Below, piece by piece: positions 55,687 to 64,000 of a stretch of DNA of 64,000 nucleotides. The notes under the pieces were generated by a model, which saw nothing but the letters and a program-made list of their open reading frames with translations, did not search any database and was not told where the DNA came from. The number at the start of each line of letters is the position of its first letter. Within the stretch, counting starts at the first letter, position 1. The DNA is from GCA-2720975 sp964467985 (lineage in GTDB: Bacteria > Planctomycetota > UBA1135 > GCA-002686595): NCBI GenBank assembly GCA_964467985.1, contig CAYXTP010000005.1, forward strand, positions 62,001 to 126,000, given 5' to 3'. The translations under genes and the position numbers were made by a program.

Positions 55687-57963
55687 ATGCACTTCTCGTC
55701 CTTCGCGCTGGCACCGATCCTCGTCCTAACGACTCTGACCGCTGCCAGTGCGCATGCCCAAGGCCCCGCATCCACCGCACAGGATCCAGAACCCCCCTTG
55801 CGCCAGCCCCTGCCGAGCCAAGACGTCATCGCCAAACTCCCCAAGGACGGAGGCAAGGAGTTCAACCGCCTCATCTTTGAGAAGAGCCCCTACTTGCTTC
55901 AACACGCGCGCAATCCTGTGGACTGGTACCCCTGGGGTCCGGAAGCCTTTCGCGCGGCCAAGGCTCAAAACAAGCCCATCTTCTTGTCGATCGGCTACTC
56001 GACATGCCATTGGTGCCACGTGATGGAGCACGAGAGTTTTGAGGACACAGATGTGGCTCATTTGCTCAATGAGGGCTTCATCAGCATCAAGCTCGACCGC
56101 GAAGAACGACCCGATCTCGATCACATCTACATGACCGTCACCCAGGCCATGAACCAGGGTAACGGAGGGTGGCCGATGACGGTGGTCATGACTCCCGACA
56201 AGAAACCGTTCTTCACAGGCACCTACTTTCCCAAGAAGGGGCGCTTTGGTCGTTGGGGAATGGTGGACTTGCTGCCGCGGCTGTCCGAAGGATGGCAGAC
56301 GCAACGCGAGGCGATTATCAGCCAGGCGGATCAGGTGACCTTGCAGCTAGCGGGGATGGTCAAGCCGATGGGGGGCGAGGAGCTTGGTGCGAGCACATTG
56401 GACGCTGCCTTCGCCGGCCTCGCTCGACGCTTTGATTCCAACAAGGGCGGTTTCAACACTGCCCCCAAGTTCCCGATTCCTCACAACCTGCGATTCCTGC
56501 TGCGCTACCACCGGCGAACGGGTAACCCGCAAGCGCTCAGCATGGTCGAAACCACCCTGCGGGAAATGCGCAAAGGTGGCATGTGGGACCACGTTGGCTT
56601 CGGGTTCCATCGCTACTCGACCGATAGCGACTGGTTCTTGCCGCACTTCGAGAAAATGCTCTATGACCAGGCCTTGTTGACCATGGCCTACGTGGAGGCT
56701 TGGCAGGTGACCGGTCGCGATGAGTACGCACAAACTGCGCGCGACATTTTGACCTACGTCGCCCGGGACTTGACGGCTCCCTCAGGAGGCTTCTATTCCG
56801 CCGAGGACGCAGATTCGGAAGGGGAGGAGGGCCTCTTCTACCTTTGGACGAACCAACAACTCGTCGATGTCTTGGGTGAAAACGACGCAGCCTTTGCGGC
56901 CAATTGGTGGGGAGCCAGCGTGAAGGGCAACTACCACGAGGAGGCCTCGGGCAGAGCCACCGGGCAAAACATCCTGTTTTTGAATCAGGACATCCGCGAG
57001 CGCGCCGCGGCGAGAGGAGCAGACTTGAGGGCAGAGGCCGACCGCATTGAGGGAATCCGACAGCGACTGTTCACCGCACGTGAGCCTCGCACCCACCCAT
57101 TCAAGGACGACAAGGTGCTGACGGATTGGAACGGCCTGATGATCGGAGCCTGCGCTATGGCCGCGCGGGTCTTGGACGACCCGGCCTATGCCGAGATGGC
57201 GAAGCGAGCGGGAGACAACTTGTTGACGGTCCTGCGAGCCGAAGACGGCTCCTTGTTCAAAGTCGCCCGCCTGGGCCAACCCGCGGGCGTGGGTCTGCTG
57301 GAGGACTACGCCTTCGCATGCTGGGGCCTACTGGAACTGTTCGAGACCACCCAGGAGTTGCGTTTCTTGGCTGCAGCGCGCGAATTGGCTGACCACATGT
57401 TGGCGGAGTTTCAGGACTCTGAAAACGGTGGGTTCTATCTGTCACCGGCATCCGGTGAGGAGCTCATCGTGCGCCCCAAGGAGACTTACGACGGAGCGAT
57501 TCCATCTGGGAACTCTGTCGCCGCCTTGGCCTTGCTGCGGCTCGGGCGCCTGACCGGCCAGGTTCAGTACGAAGAGGCTGCGGCCCAGAGTTTCGAGGGT
57601 CTCTCCGGAACCATCGGCCGGAGCGCCGGAACACACACGCAGTTCATGCTGGCCCTGGATTTTGCTTTGGGCCCCACCAAAGAAGTCGTGGTCGTTGGCG
57701 ACCCCGGCGATCCCAAGACACTCGATGCCCTGCGCAGCATTCACCGCCCGTTCGTGCCCAGCAAGGTCGTCGTGCTGCGGCCCATCAAGGGTTACGAGGC
57801 ACTCGCGAAGCTTGTGCCGTATGTGGACTCCCAGACTGTTGTGGGTGATGGACCCACCCTCTATCTGTGCGAGAACTTCGCCTGCAAAGCACCGACGGGG
57901 GATGTGGAGGCGGTCGTGAGATCGATGGTGGGGTCGGCGACAGCTCAGGAAAAGACGCCCTAG
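55687..57963 (+). CDS. DUF255 thioredoxin-domain protein (YyaL / SPATA20-like), exported
   Basis: A 758-residue protein. A signal peptide (residues 1-25) is followed by the DUF255 thioredoxin-like domain: NRLIFEKSPYLLQHARNPV and DWYPWG, then IFLSIGYSTCHWCHVMEHESF with C107-H-W-C110, and the family block DREERPDLDHIYM. The rest, about 300-700, is an (alpha/alpha)6 barrel-like part with WDHVGFGFHRYS, LPHFEKMLYDQALL and TYDGAIPSGNSVA. The family is widespread and its reaction is unknown. A secreted version with a redox CxxC fits envelope thiol chemistry, alongside the DsbD elsewhere in the window. Confidence 0.9.
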   Translation: MHFSSFALAPILVLTTLTAASAHAQGPASTAQDPEPPLRQPLPSQDVIAKLPKDGGKEFNRLIFEKSPYLLQHARNPVDWYPWGPEAFRAAKAQNKPIFLSIGYSTCHWCHVMEHESFEDTDVAHLLNEGFISIKLDREERPDLDHIYMTVTQAMNQGNGGWPMTVVMTPDKKPFFTGTYFPKKGRFGRWGMVDLLPRLSEGWQTQREAIISQADQVTLQLAGMVKPMGGEELGASTLDAAFAGLARRFDSNKGGFNTAPKFPIPHNLRFLLRYHRRTGNPQALSMVETTLREMRKGGMWDHVGFGFHRYSTDSDWFLPHFEKMLYDQALLTMAYVEAWQVTGRDEYAQTARDILTYVARDLTAPSGGFYSAEDADSEGEEGLFYLWTNQQLVDVLGENDAAFAANWWGASVKGNYHEEASGRATGQNILFLNQDIRERAAARGADLRAEADRIEGIRQRLFTAREPRTHPFKDDKVLTDWNGLMIGACAMAARVLDDPAYAEMAKRAGDNLLTVLRAEDGSLFKVARLGQPAGVGLLEDYAFACWGLLELFETTQELRFLAAARELADHMLAEFQDSENGGFYLSPASGEELIVRPKETYDGAIPSGNSVAALALLRLGRLTGQVQYEEAAAQSFEGLSGTIGRSAGTHTQFMLALDFALGPTKEVVVVGDPGDPKTLDALRSIHRPFVPSKVVVLRPIKGYEALAKLVPYVDSQTVVGDGPTLYLCENFACKAPTGDVEAVVRSMVGSATAQEKTP

Positions 57964-57972
57964 GCACTCTTC

Positions 57973-58617
57973 ATGGGCACGACTTCCATCCCTCCCGAAG
58001 GGCCTGAGTGCGAGTGGAAGGAGATTTTGCCCAGGACCGACCGCGTTGCCCGGACGCTTGCCGCCTTCGCCAACGGCGTGGGGGGCGACTTGTGGGTGGG
58101 CATTCGAGATGACGGCCGGCGAATGGGGATCACCGACGCCAAGCAAGTCATGGCAGACGTGCAGGCCGCCGTCGAGCTCTGCGACCCTCGCCCGACGGTC
58201 CGAGCCCAGCGCTACAAGGAGGGGGAGTTGACCCTGATCGTTGCCACCGTCCAGCCAACGAAGCCTGGCCCAACCGCGGTGACCATGGAGGATGGGAAAC
58301 GAAGGGTCTTCGTCCGCGACGGCTCGTCCACGCGGCCTGCCGAAGAAGCGACCCTGCGCCGTATGCGGCGGCAACCCGTCGTGTCCCGCACTCGCCTGGA
58401 TGATAGGGCCTTGCGCGTGCTCGCCTTGTTCAAGAAGGACGGCCCCTTGACCAGCTCTCAAATCGCTCGATCCGCGCGCCTCGGCCGGCAGGCGACAAAA
58501 CGTGTCTTGGTCGATCTGACACGAGCGGGGTTCGTCCAGGAAGTGCAGGGCGGGAGGTTGTCCCTGACACCTTCCGGTCACCGCAAGTTGAATCTGCGCG
58601 GGCCAGGCGGCCACTAG
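57973..58617 (+). CDS. AlbA_2 (Schlafen-like) domain protein with winged helix
   Basis: A 214-residue protein. Residues ~12-125 form an AlbA_2 domain (E14 in ECEWKE, then AFANGVGGDLWVGIRDDGRRMGI), typically a putative nucleic-acid or nucleotide-binding module. Residues ~140-205 look like a winged helix (RALRVLALFKKDGPLTSSQIARSARLG followed by LVDLTRAGFVQEV). It probably acts as a transcriptional regulator (inference). It starts 9 bp after the DUF255 stop, likely in one operon, and is followed by a terminator-like hairpin. Confidence 0.8.
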   Translation: MGTTSIPPEGPECEWKEILPRTDRVARTLAAFANGVGGDLWVGIRDDGRRMGITDAKQVMADVQAAVELCDPRPTVRAQRYKEGELTLIVATVQPTKPGPTAVTMEDGKRRVFVRDGSSTRPAEEATLRRMRRQPVVSRTRLDDRALRVLALFKKDGPLTSSQIARSARLGRQATKRVLVDLTRAGFVQEVQGGRLSLTPSGHRKLNLRGPGGH

Positions 58618-58632
58618 GGCCTGTTGCGAGGC

Positions 58633-58675
58633 CCCGCCCTCTCGGCCGCAATTGGCCTTGGGCGGGCGTCGTTTT
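58633..58675 (+). terminator. Rho-independent terminator after the AlbA_2 gene
   Basis: Outer stem CCCGCCC (58633-58639) with GGGCGGG (58660-58666), inner GGCC/GGCC hairpin around GCAATT, followed by CGTCGTTTT. It is 15 bp downstream of the AlbA_2 stop and upstream of purH. Confidence 0.7.
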
Positions 58676-58758
58676 GAGGTTCGAGGGAGGCTAAACTGTC
58701 CGCCCGTTTCTAAATTCACCCCAGGATTCTTCAGGCCCGGGTGGGCCGGAGTGAGAGC

Positions 58759-60351
58759 ATGCAACAACCGATTCGCCGCGCGCTTCTGAGCGTTTCCGAC
58801 AAGACCGGACTCGAGGGTTTTGCCCGCAATCTGAGCCAAATGGGAGTCGAGTTGCTTTCGACCGGAGGTACGCATCGCGTCCTGGCGGATGCGGGCATTC
58901 CCGTCACAGAAGTCGCGCAGTACACGGGCTTTCCGGAGATGATGAACGGTCGGGTCAAGACGCTGCACCCCAAGGTGCACGGCGGGATCCTGGCCCTGCG
59001 CGACAATCCCGAACACGTCTCAGCGATGGCCGAACACAACATCGCGGGGATCGACCTCGTTGTCGTCAACCTCTACCCCTTTGAGTCGACGGTTGCCCAG
59101 GCAGACGTCACGCGAGCCGAGGCCATCGAGCAAATCGACATCGGCGGACCAAGCATGGTGCGCTCGGCGGCCAAGAATCACGCTCACGTGGGAATCGTGA
59201 CCGACCCGAGTGACTACGGCCGTGTACTCGACGAGTTGCAACGGCTCGACGGGGCCTTGTCCGATGGTCTACGGGCGGAATTGGCATTCAAGGCCTACGC
59301 CCTGACGGCTCGCTACGACGGCGCGATCAGCCGCTGGCTGTTCGAACAGGATGGCTCTGCTCACGAAGAGGACTCGGCGTTCCCCAGTGGCTTCAGCATG
59401 GGTGGCGTGAAGGCCCTGGACCTGCGGTACGGCGAGAACCCACATCAGCAGGCGGCCTTCTACACCACGGGCGAGGCCGGAGAACCCAGTGTGGCCAGCG
59501 CTGAGGTACTGGGCGGCAAAGCCCTCTCCTTCAACAACATCGTGGATCTGGACGCTGCCTTCGCACTTGCCAAGGAGTTCGAAGAGCCCTTTGTTTGTGT
59601 GATCAAGCACACCAACCCCTGTGGTGCAGCAATCCACGACGACATCGAGTCGGCCCTCGAGGAGGCTTGGTCGGGCGACCCCATTTCCGCCTTTGGGTCG
59701 GTGTTGGCTTTCACGCGTTCCGTCAATCTGGCCTGCGCCCAATTTCTCGTAGACGGCAACCGTTTCGTCGAGGCCATCATTGCGCCCTCCTTTGATGAGG
59801 AGGCGCTGGACCTACTCACTCACAAACCGAAGTGGGGCAAGAGCGTGCGCCTCCTGGCCTGCGGCGAGTACGGTCCTGCTTCTCGCAATCCTCGCGACGT
59901 CGAGGTGAAGAAGGTCATCGGCGGGTTTCTGCTCCAAGAGCGCGACCTCGCCATCGAGGGTCAAGAGCAGTTCCGCGCCGTGACTGAGGTTGCGCCGACC
60001 GCCGGCCAGGCCGCAGCCCTGGCCTTCGCCAACCGCATCGCGAAGCACGTCAAGTCCAACGCGATTGTCCTGACGGGCGCCCGGACCGTGTACGGGGTCG
60101 GCGCGGGTCAGATGAGTCGCGTGGACTCGGTGCGCTTGGCAGTCAGCAAGGCGGGGGATCGCAGTGCGGGTTCCGTCTTGGCATCGGACGCGTTCTTCCC
60201 CTTCCCCGATGGTGTGGAGGTCGCAATCGATGCGGGTGTTGTCGCCATGGTGGAGCCCGGGGGCTCGGTACGCGACGAGCAGATCATCGCCGCCTGTAAT
60301 GCGGCCCAAGTCCCCATGGTGTTCAGCGACGCGCGCCACTTCCGGCACTAG
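58759..60351 (+). CDS. purH: Bifunctional AICAR formyltransferase / IMP cyclohydrolase
   Basis: Catalyses the last two steps of purine synthesis. The 530-residue protein has the MGS-like cyclohydrolase domain (residues ~1-190: RRALLSVSDKTGLEGFA, STGGTHRVL, GRVKTLHPKVHGGIL, IGGPSMVRSAAKNHAHV). It is followed by the AICARFT domain with the catalytic Lys-His in VIKHTNPCGAA and the later DAFFPFPDGVE. The start is the ATG at 58759, after GGAGTGAGAG; an in-frame GTG at 58741 is an alternative. Confidence 0.96.
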   Translation: MQQPIRRALLSVSDKTGLEGFARNLSQMGVELLSTGGTHRVLADAGIPVTEVAQYTGFPEMMNGRVKTLHPKVHGGILALRDNPEHVSAMAEHNIAGIDLVVVNLYPFESTVAQADVTRAEAIEQIDIGGPSMVRSAAKNHAHVGIVTDPSDYGRVLDELQRLDGALSDGLRAELAFKAYALTARYDGAISRWLFEQDGSAHEEDSAFPSGFSMGGVKALDLRYGENPHQQAAFYTTGEAGEPSVASAEVLGGKALSFNNIVDLDAAFALAKEFEEPFVCVIKHTNPCGAAIHDDIESALEEAWSGDPISAFGSVLAFTRSVNLACAQFLVDGNRFVEAIIAPSFDEEALDLLTHKPKWGKSVRLLACGEYGPASRNPRDVEVKKVIGGFLLQERDLAIEGQEQFRAVTEVAPTAGQAAALAFANRIAKHVKSNAIVLTGARTVYGVGAGQMSRVDSVRLAVSKAGDRSAGSVLASDAFFPFPDGVEVAIDAGVVAMVEPGGSVRDEQIIAACNAAQVPMVFSDARHFRH

Positions 60352-60397
60352 CCGCAGTGGGTCCTGCTGCAATCCTCGGATCCGACCTGCCTAGCAG

Positions 60398-61405
60398 CTA
60401 GTTCGGAATCAACTCTCCGTACCCGCAGCGATCAAACCAGTCGTAGATGTCTGTCAGCGGGGTGACGAGTCCCATGTGGGGCACCACCGTCTGATTGGAG
60501 CCATGCGTGTAGAGCTTGGAAACGATGCCCAGCAAGGCCAGGTTGTGGGCACCGAAGATTCCACCGCCTGAATTACCAATGAACGTGGGTGCGTTGATCA
60601 TCCAATACCTGCGACCATCAACGTGGTGATTGAGATCGGAGAGAGCCCCTTGGCTGGGAACAGGATCGCTGCCAAGTGGACAACCGACGGCATAGACCGG
60701 ATCAAAGACGCGCATCCTGCTCAGCTCGCCGCGGGTCGGAAGGGTAGCTCCCTCAAGTCCCGTGTGTGCCCCCACGAGTTCGAGCAAGCAGGCATCCAGG
60801 GCGTTGTCATAGACGAGCAGCATGGCGGCCGCCGACCGTGCCGTTCCGTCCCGATCGTAAATGCGGATGGGGACACCAGCTCTCCCTTCTCCGCTATCCG
60901 AGAGAATGTCGCGGACAACATGCCAGGCGGTGAGTACTCGCACCGGGCAGTCAGCCCTAACCGGAAGCAGGACCCCAGTTCCGACCGTCATGGGGCTCGC
61001 CAGTTGGACGGTAGGACCCAGAAGCCCTTGCCAGAGTTGGCCGCTCTCTGGCAGGAGTTGATCGTGCAGGTGCGTGAGATCGCGACCGGTTTCTTCCACG
61101 AGACTGGCGGTCGCGTTGACCGTCTGAACCAACCCGCTGTAGCGGTCCAGGACTTCCGCGTCCAGCTGATCGATGCGACTCATGACTTCATCTGAGTGCC
61201 ATGCCGAGCGTTGGGTCTCGAGTCCATCGACCTGGCTTGAGAGGCCCCGCACCGTGCGAGCCAACTGGTGGATGTCCTGCGACATCTGGCCTAGCTGAGC
61301 TTGCAGAAACTCCTCGGGGGGAGGCGCGTCGGTCGCCTTGAGCCGCACCCAACCCAAGGTCAAGAACACTGCGGAGGTGGCCGCGATGATTGTGGTGCGG
61401 TGCAT
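60398..61405 (-). CDS. Membrane-anchored trypsin-like serine protease with coiled-coil stalk
   Basis: A 335-residue protein starting at the ATG at 61405. It has one N-terminal membrane segment (TIIAATSAVFLTLGWV), then a ~100-residue coiled-coil-like region (QMSQDIHQLARTVRGLSSQ, EVLDRYSGLVQTVNATASLVEE). The chymotrypsin-fold domain has the triad His in LTAWHVVRD, Asp in NALDACLLEL, and Ser in FIGNSGGGIF. There is no PDZ domain, unlike HtrA/DegP. It probably acts in the periplasm, anchored by the N-terminus (inference). Confidence 0.82.
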   Translation of the reverse strand: MHRTTIIAATSAVFLTLGWVRLKATDAPPPEEFLQAQLGQMSQDIHQLARTVRGLSSQVDGLETQRSAWHSDEVMSRIDQLDAEVLDRYSGLVQTVNATASLVEETGRDLTHLHDQLLPESGQLWQGLLGPTVQLASPMTVGTGVLLPVRADCPVRVLTAWHVVRDILSDSGEGRAGVPIRIYDRDGTARSAAAMLLVYDNALDACLLELVGAHTGLEGATLPTRGELSRMRVFDPVYAVGCPLGSDPVPSQGALSDLNHHVDGRRYWMINAPTFIGNSGGGIFGAHNLALLGIVSKLYTHGSNQTVVPHMGLVTPLTDIYDWFDRCGYGELIPN

Positions 61406-61777
61406 GGTGGGGACGGGCGCTGAGCGCAAGTTCTCATCGGCCACCAGGCACGGGGGAATCGAGTGTGGTCCGGCAGTTCTGCACATTCTCAATTCGGAGC
61501 ATGTCTCGACGTAGGCCATTGCCCAGCAACAACTTGTGACGATCGCTTGTTGGGTTCTCCACGCTTTTCCCCACGGGCCTGGGGGGGCCTGTGGAGAGGC
61601 TGTGGGGCGTCACGGGGCCATGGATGGGCCTGGGGTCCAGCCGCCATTCGTCACTGACTCAGAATGGGTCGAGTGGGCCCTTGGGTCCGTAGCCGTGCGG
61701 TTGGCCCATCCAGTATCCTGTGCGATCGCCCCAGCAGCGGACAACTCTCTCCAGCCCCACCAGACCCCGCCCTCTCA
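61406..61777. other. Intergenic region with a cluster of CCAC-type motifs
   Basis: 372 bp between divergent genes. No FMN riboswitch is recognisable before ribBA. At 61555-61610 there are four similar motifs, TTCTCCACG and TTTTCCCCACG on the plus strand and CTCTCCACA and GCCCCACAG on the minus strand, around a G-rich centre. They resemble degenerate DnaA boxes (TTATCCACA), but none matches fully. Nothing else is seen. Confidence 0.3.
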
Positions 61778-63046
61778 ATGACTCTCTGTTCCATCCCCGA
61801 AGCGATCGAGGACCTGAACGCCGGCCGAATGATCATCCTTGTCGACGATCCCGGCCGCGAGAACGAAGGCGACGTGGTCATCCTGGCTGAGCACGTAACT
61901 CCCGAGGCGATCAACTTCATGGCCAAGGAAGCACGTGGGCTGATCTGCATGCCCATGGACGGGCAGACTTGCGACCGCTTGGGTTTGGATAGCCAGGCTC
62001 AACGCAACACCAACCAACACGAAACAGCCTTCACGATTTCCATTGAGGCCGCCGAGGGCGTGACCACCGGCATCAGCGCTGCGGACCGCGCCAAGACGAT
62101 CCAGGTAGCGGCGGGAGCTGAGTGTCGGCCCGAAGACTTGGCTCGCCCGGGACACGTGTTTCCATTGCGCGCCAAAGACGGCGGTGTACTCGTTCGCGGC
62201 GGTCAGACCGAAGGCTCCGTAGATCTCGCCAAGCTCGCCAAGTCGCGTCCGGCGGCGGTGATCTGCGAGATCATGAACGACGACGGGACCATGGCACGCA
62301 TGCCCGATCTTGAGGTCTTCGCGGAGACCCACGGGATCAAGATCTGTACGATCGCCGACGTCATCGCCTACCGTAGGCGCCACGAACGGCTGATCGAACC
62401 CCTGCAACTGGACTTGCCGCTGGCGACTGAGCACGGGGACTTTCAGATGCACCTCTTTCGATCACTTGTGGACGGCAAGGAGCATGTGGCCTTGAGTGCC
62501 GGTCTCGATGGCGAGATTGAATTGAGCGGTGAGCGGCCGGAGATCGAAGAGCCCGTTTGGGTGCGCGTCCACTCCGAGTGCCTGACGGGTGACGTCTTCG
62601 GATCCAAGCGCTGTGACTGCGGGGCCCAACTGGACAAGGCCATGGGGTTCTTGGCCAAGAAGGATCGTGGCGTGCTCGTCTACCTGCGCCAGGAAGGGCG
62701 GGGAATCGGCTTGGAGGCCAAGCTCAAGGCCTACAAGCTTCAGGACGGAGGCCTCGACACCGTTGAGGCAAACAAGGCCCTGGGCCTGCCCGCAGACCTA
62801 CGCGAGTACGGAATCGGGGCCCAGATCCTCCATTTCCTGGGTGTGCGCCGTATGCGCTTGCTCACCAACAACCCCAAGAAAATCCACGGATTGGGCGGGC
62901 ACGGGCTCGAAGTGGTGGAGCAAACTCCGCTGGAAATCGCCCCTAACCCCATTAATCTCAAGTACTTGCGGACGAAGAGGGATAAGTTGGGACACACCCT
63001 GGAGGCCTGCGACAGTGAGCAGGCGGTTCAGGAGAGCCGGGAATAG
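61778..63046 (+). CDS. ribBA: Bifunctional DHBP synthase / GTP cyclohydrolase II
   Basis: Provides both precursors for riboflavin. The 422-residue protein has the DHBP synthase domain first (about 1-200): DDPGRENEGD with the metal-binding Glu, ARGLICMPM, TTGISAADRA, RPGHVFPLRA, and GGQTEGSVDL. The GTP cyclohydrolase II domain (about 210-410) has the zinc ligands CLTGDVFGSKRCDCG, YLRQEGRGIGL, and LREYGIGAQIL. It starts at the ATG at 61778. Confidence 0.95.
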   Translation: MTLCSIPEAIEDLNAGRMIILVDDPGRENEGDVVILAEHVTPEAINFMAKEARGLICMPMDGQTCDRLGLDSQAQRNTNQHETAFTISIEAAEGVTTGISAADRAKTIQVAAGAECRPEDLARPGHVFPLRAKDGGVLVRGGQTEGSVDLAKLAKSRPAAVICEIMNDDGTMARMPDLEVFAETHGIKICTIADVIAYRRRHERLIEPLQLDLPLATEHGDFQMHLFRSLVDGKEHVALSAGLDGEIELSGERPEIEEPVWVRVHSECLTGDVFGSKRCDCGAQLDKAMGFLAKKDRGVLVYLRQEGRGIGLEAKLKAYKLQDGGLDTVEANKALGLPADLREYGIGAQILHFLGVRRMRLLTNNPKKIHGLGGHGLEVVEQTPLEIAPNPINLKYLRTKRDKLGHTLEACDSEQAVQESRE

Positions 63047-63076
63047 AAAGGCCCCTCCGGCGTCCTACAGCGGGCC

Positions 63077-63685
63077 ATGGCCCTCAAGCTCTTGCAAGAC
63101 GCACCGCTCCAAGATGCCGACCTCGTTCGCGAGGCGATTGCGGGCAATCAGCTGTCCTTCCAGCTGCTGGTTGAACGCTACCAGAGCCGTCTGTTTGCCC
63201 TGGCCCGCCACTACACGTCCAACCCGGTCGAGGTAGAGGACATTGTCCAAGACACCCTTCTCAAGGCCTACACCAGACTGGACTCCTTCCAGCATCAGTC
63301 GGCCTTCTACACATGGTTGTACAGGATCGCGACCAATACGGTTCTTGACTTCCTGAAACGCCGGGGCCGTTGCCCGGTGCAGGCCGTGGAGGATCCGGAG
63401 GTCGTGGGTTCACCCGAAACCGATCACCGCATCGTGCGGCCCGATGCACGTCTTGAAGAGCGCGAGGTTGGTGAAATCACCCACGCCATTCTCGACGAGA
63501 TGCCGGAGATATTCCGGACCGTGCTGGTCATGCGCGAGTTTGAGGAGATGGCCTACCAGGAGATCGCCGATGTCCTCGACATCTCTATTGGAACCGTCGA
63601 ATCGCGCCTGTTTCGGGCGCGCGCCCGCTTCAAGGAGAAGCTGGTCACGAAGTACCCCGAGTTCGCCCAGGGGGTGGACGAATGA
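63077..63685 (+). CDS. ECF-type RNA polymerase sigma factor
   Basis: A 202-residue alternative sigma factor with only regions 2 and 4. Region 2 is QLLVERYQSRLFALARHYTSN and VEDIVQDTLLKAYTRLDSFQ, then FYTWLYRIATN. Region 4 is MPEIFRTVLVMREFEEMAYQEIADVLDISIGTVESRLFRAR. It resembles the RpoE-like group. The stop overlaps the start of the adjacent zinc-finger anti-sigma gene (ATGA), the typical pairing that silences ECF sigma factors until a signal arrives. Confidence 0.94.
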   Translation: MALKLLQDAPLQDADLVREAIAGNQLSFQLLVERYQSRLFALARHYTSNPVEVEDIVQDTLLKAYTRLDSFQHQSAFYTWLYRIATNTVLDFLKRRGRCPVQAVEDPEVVGSPETDHRIVRPDARLEEREVGEITHAILDEMPEIFRTVLVMREFEEMAYQEIADVLDISIGTVESRLFRARARFKEKLVTKYPEFAQGVDE

Positions 63686-64000
63686 ATTGTGAACATGCTC
63701 GACCGCTTGTTCCCCTCTACCTCGACGGGGAGCTGAATTCTGCGCAGAGCTCAGAACTGCGCCCGCATCTACTCAACTGCCCCGCTTGCCGTAGCGTGGC
63801 TCAGTCTGCACAGGCGCTACACGCCTGGTTTGTGCCGACGCCCGAAGTGCCTGTGCCTGCCGGGTTCGCCGCCCATGTGGCGCGCCGCGCCGTTGCGGGC
63901 GATACGGGTAGCGGGGCCGGTGGTTCGGCTCCTATTGGGGGTGCTGATTCTGATCGCCGCACCCAGGAGCCCGTACTGCAGTTTGTGTTGCAAGCCCTCG
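63682..64000 (+). CDS. Zinc-finger anti-sigma factor (partial, runs off window)
   Basis: 106 codons are visible from the ATG at 63682, which overlaps the sigma factor stop. The N-terminus is the anti-sigma zinc-binding (ZAS) domain: MNCEHARPLVPLYLDGELN, and HLLNCPACR with the H-x3-C-x2-C ligands. A Gly/Ala-rich linker follows, and the rest, presumably including a membrane span, is beyond the window. It should hold the upstream ECF sigma factor inactive. Confidence 0.88.
   Translation, partial: MNCEHARPLVPLYLDGELNSAQSSELRPHLLNCPACRSVAQSAQALHAWFVPTPEVPVPAGFAAHVARRAVAGDTGSGAGGSAPIGGADSDRRTQEPVLQFVLQAL

Noticed and set aside
57442..59016. A 524-codon minus-strand open frame across the DUF255, AlbA_2 and purH genes
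   Set aside because: It crosses three well-supported genes and their terminator on the opposite strand; composition is typical of an antisense GC shadow.
61406..61777. FMN riboswitch before ribBA
   Set aside because: No RFN consensus segments (such as AGGGTA with the paired stems) are visible.

Overview
The window is a dense, high-GC bacterial chromosome segment, apparently from a Gram-negative-type organism. GmhA and a DUF374 acyltransferase point to a lipid A/LPS-like envelope. MurJ and DapF point to peptidoglycan, IspG to the MEP isoprenoid route, and NrdJ to B12-dependent ribonucleotide reduction. Many secreted proteins of unknown family, AlbA_2 and DUF255 proteins and several regulators suggest a planctomycete or PVC-like lineage; that placement is inference, since there is no rRNA to confirm it. 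I see no tRNA, rRNA, insertion sequence, prophage or CRISPR array.

Layout. Positions 1-6.6 kb: pyrF, a DUF502 membrane protein, hemW, a primary-like sigma factor that seems to start at AUU, and a protein with an HPr domain fused to its C-terminus. Positions 6.6-8.1 kb: parB flanked by five near-identical parS palindromes, four of them in a duplicated two-site module; this is a chromosomal centromere, and no parA is nearby. Positions 8-16 kb: an anchored cyclophilin, secreted proteins of unknown function, a coupled DUF374/DUF72 pair, and a lipoprotein joining a CX5R phosphatase domain to a cytochrome c'-like heme motif. Positions 16-35 kb: proS/SCO, an SGNH hydrolase, a CBS-domain PLP enzyme, rnhC-dapF-M48 peptidase, an eIF2B-like protein coupled to gyrA, yqeY, murJ and nrdJ. 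Positions 35-46 kb: a strong terminator beside a 16-bp minisatellite, a cation transporter, dsbD with an in-frame UGA, feoAB behind a palindromic operator, rpiA, and ispG-gmhA. Positions 46-64 kb: an FAD oxidoreductase, two unusual response-regulator proteins, an M1 peptidase, sfsA, prfB with its programmed frameshift, a DUF255 protein, purH, an anchored trypsin-like protease, ribBA, and an ECF sigma/anti-sigma pair cut by the window end.

The most striking observation is dsbD (37200-39623). A single in-frame TGA sits exactly where the first cysteine of the C-terminal thioredoxin CxxC should be. The frame stays open and thioredoxin-like for 92 more codons, and a stem-loop with a G-rich apical loop lies at bacterial-SECIS distance. 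Elsewhere in the window TGA acts as an ordinary stop, and an RF2 gene is present. The simplest reading is a selenocysteine-containing DsbD. Other points worth a second look are the parS module, the AUU-start sigma factor, the HPr fusion, the phosphatase-cytochrome fusion, and the NtrC-like regulator lacking its phospho-Asp and GAFTGA motif, encoded beside a receiver fused to an RsbW-like kinase.
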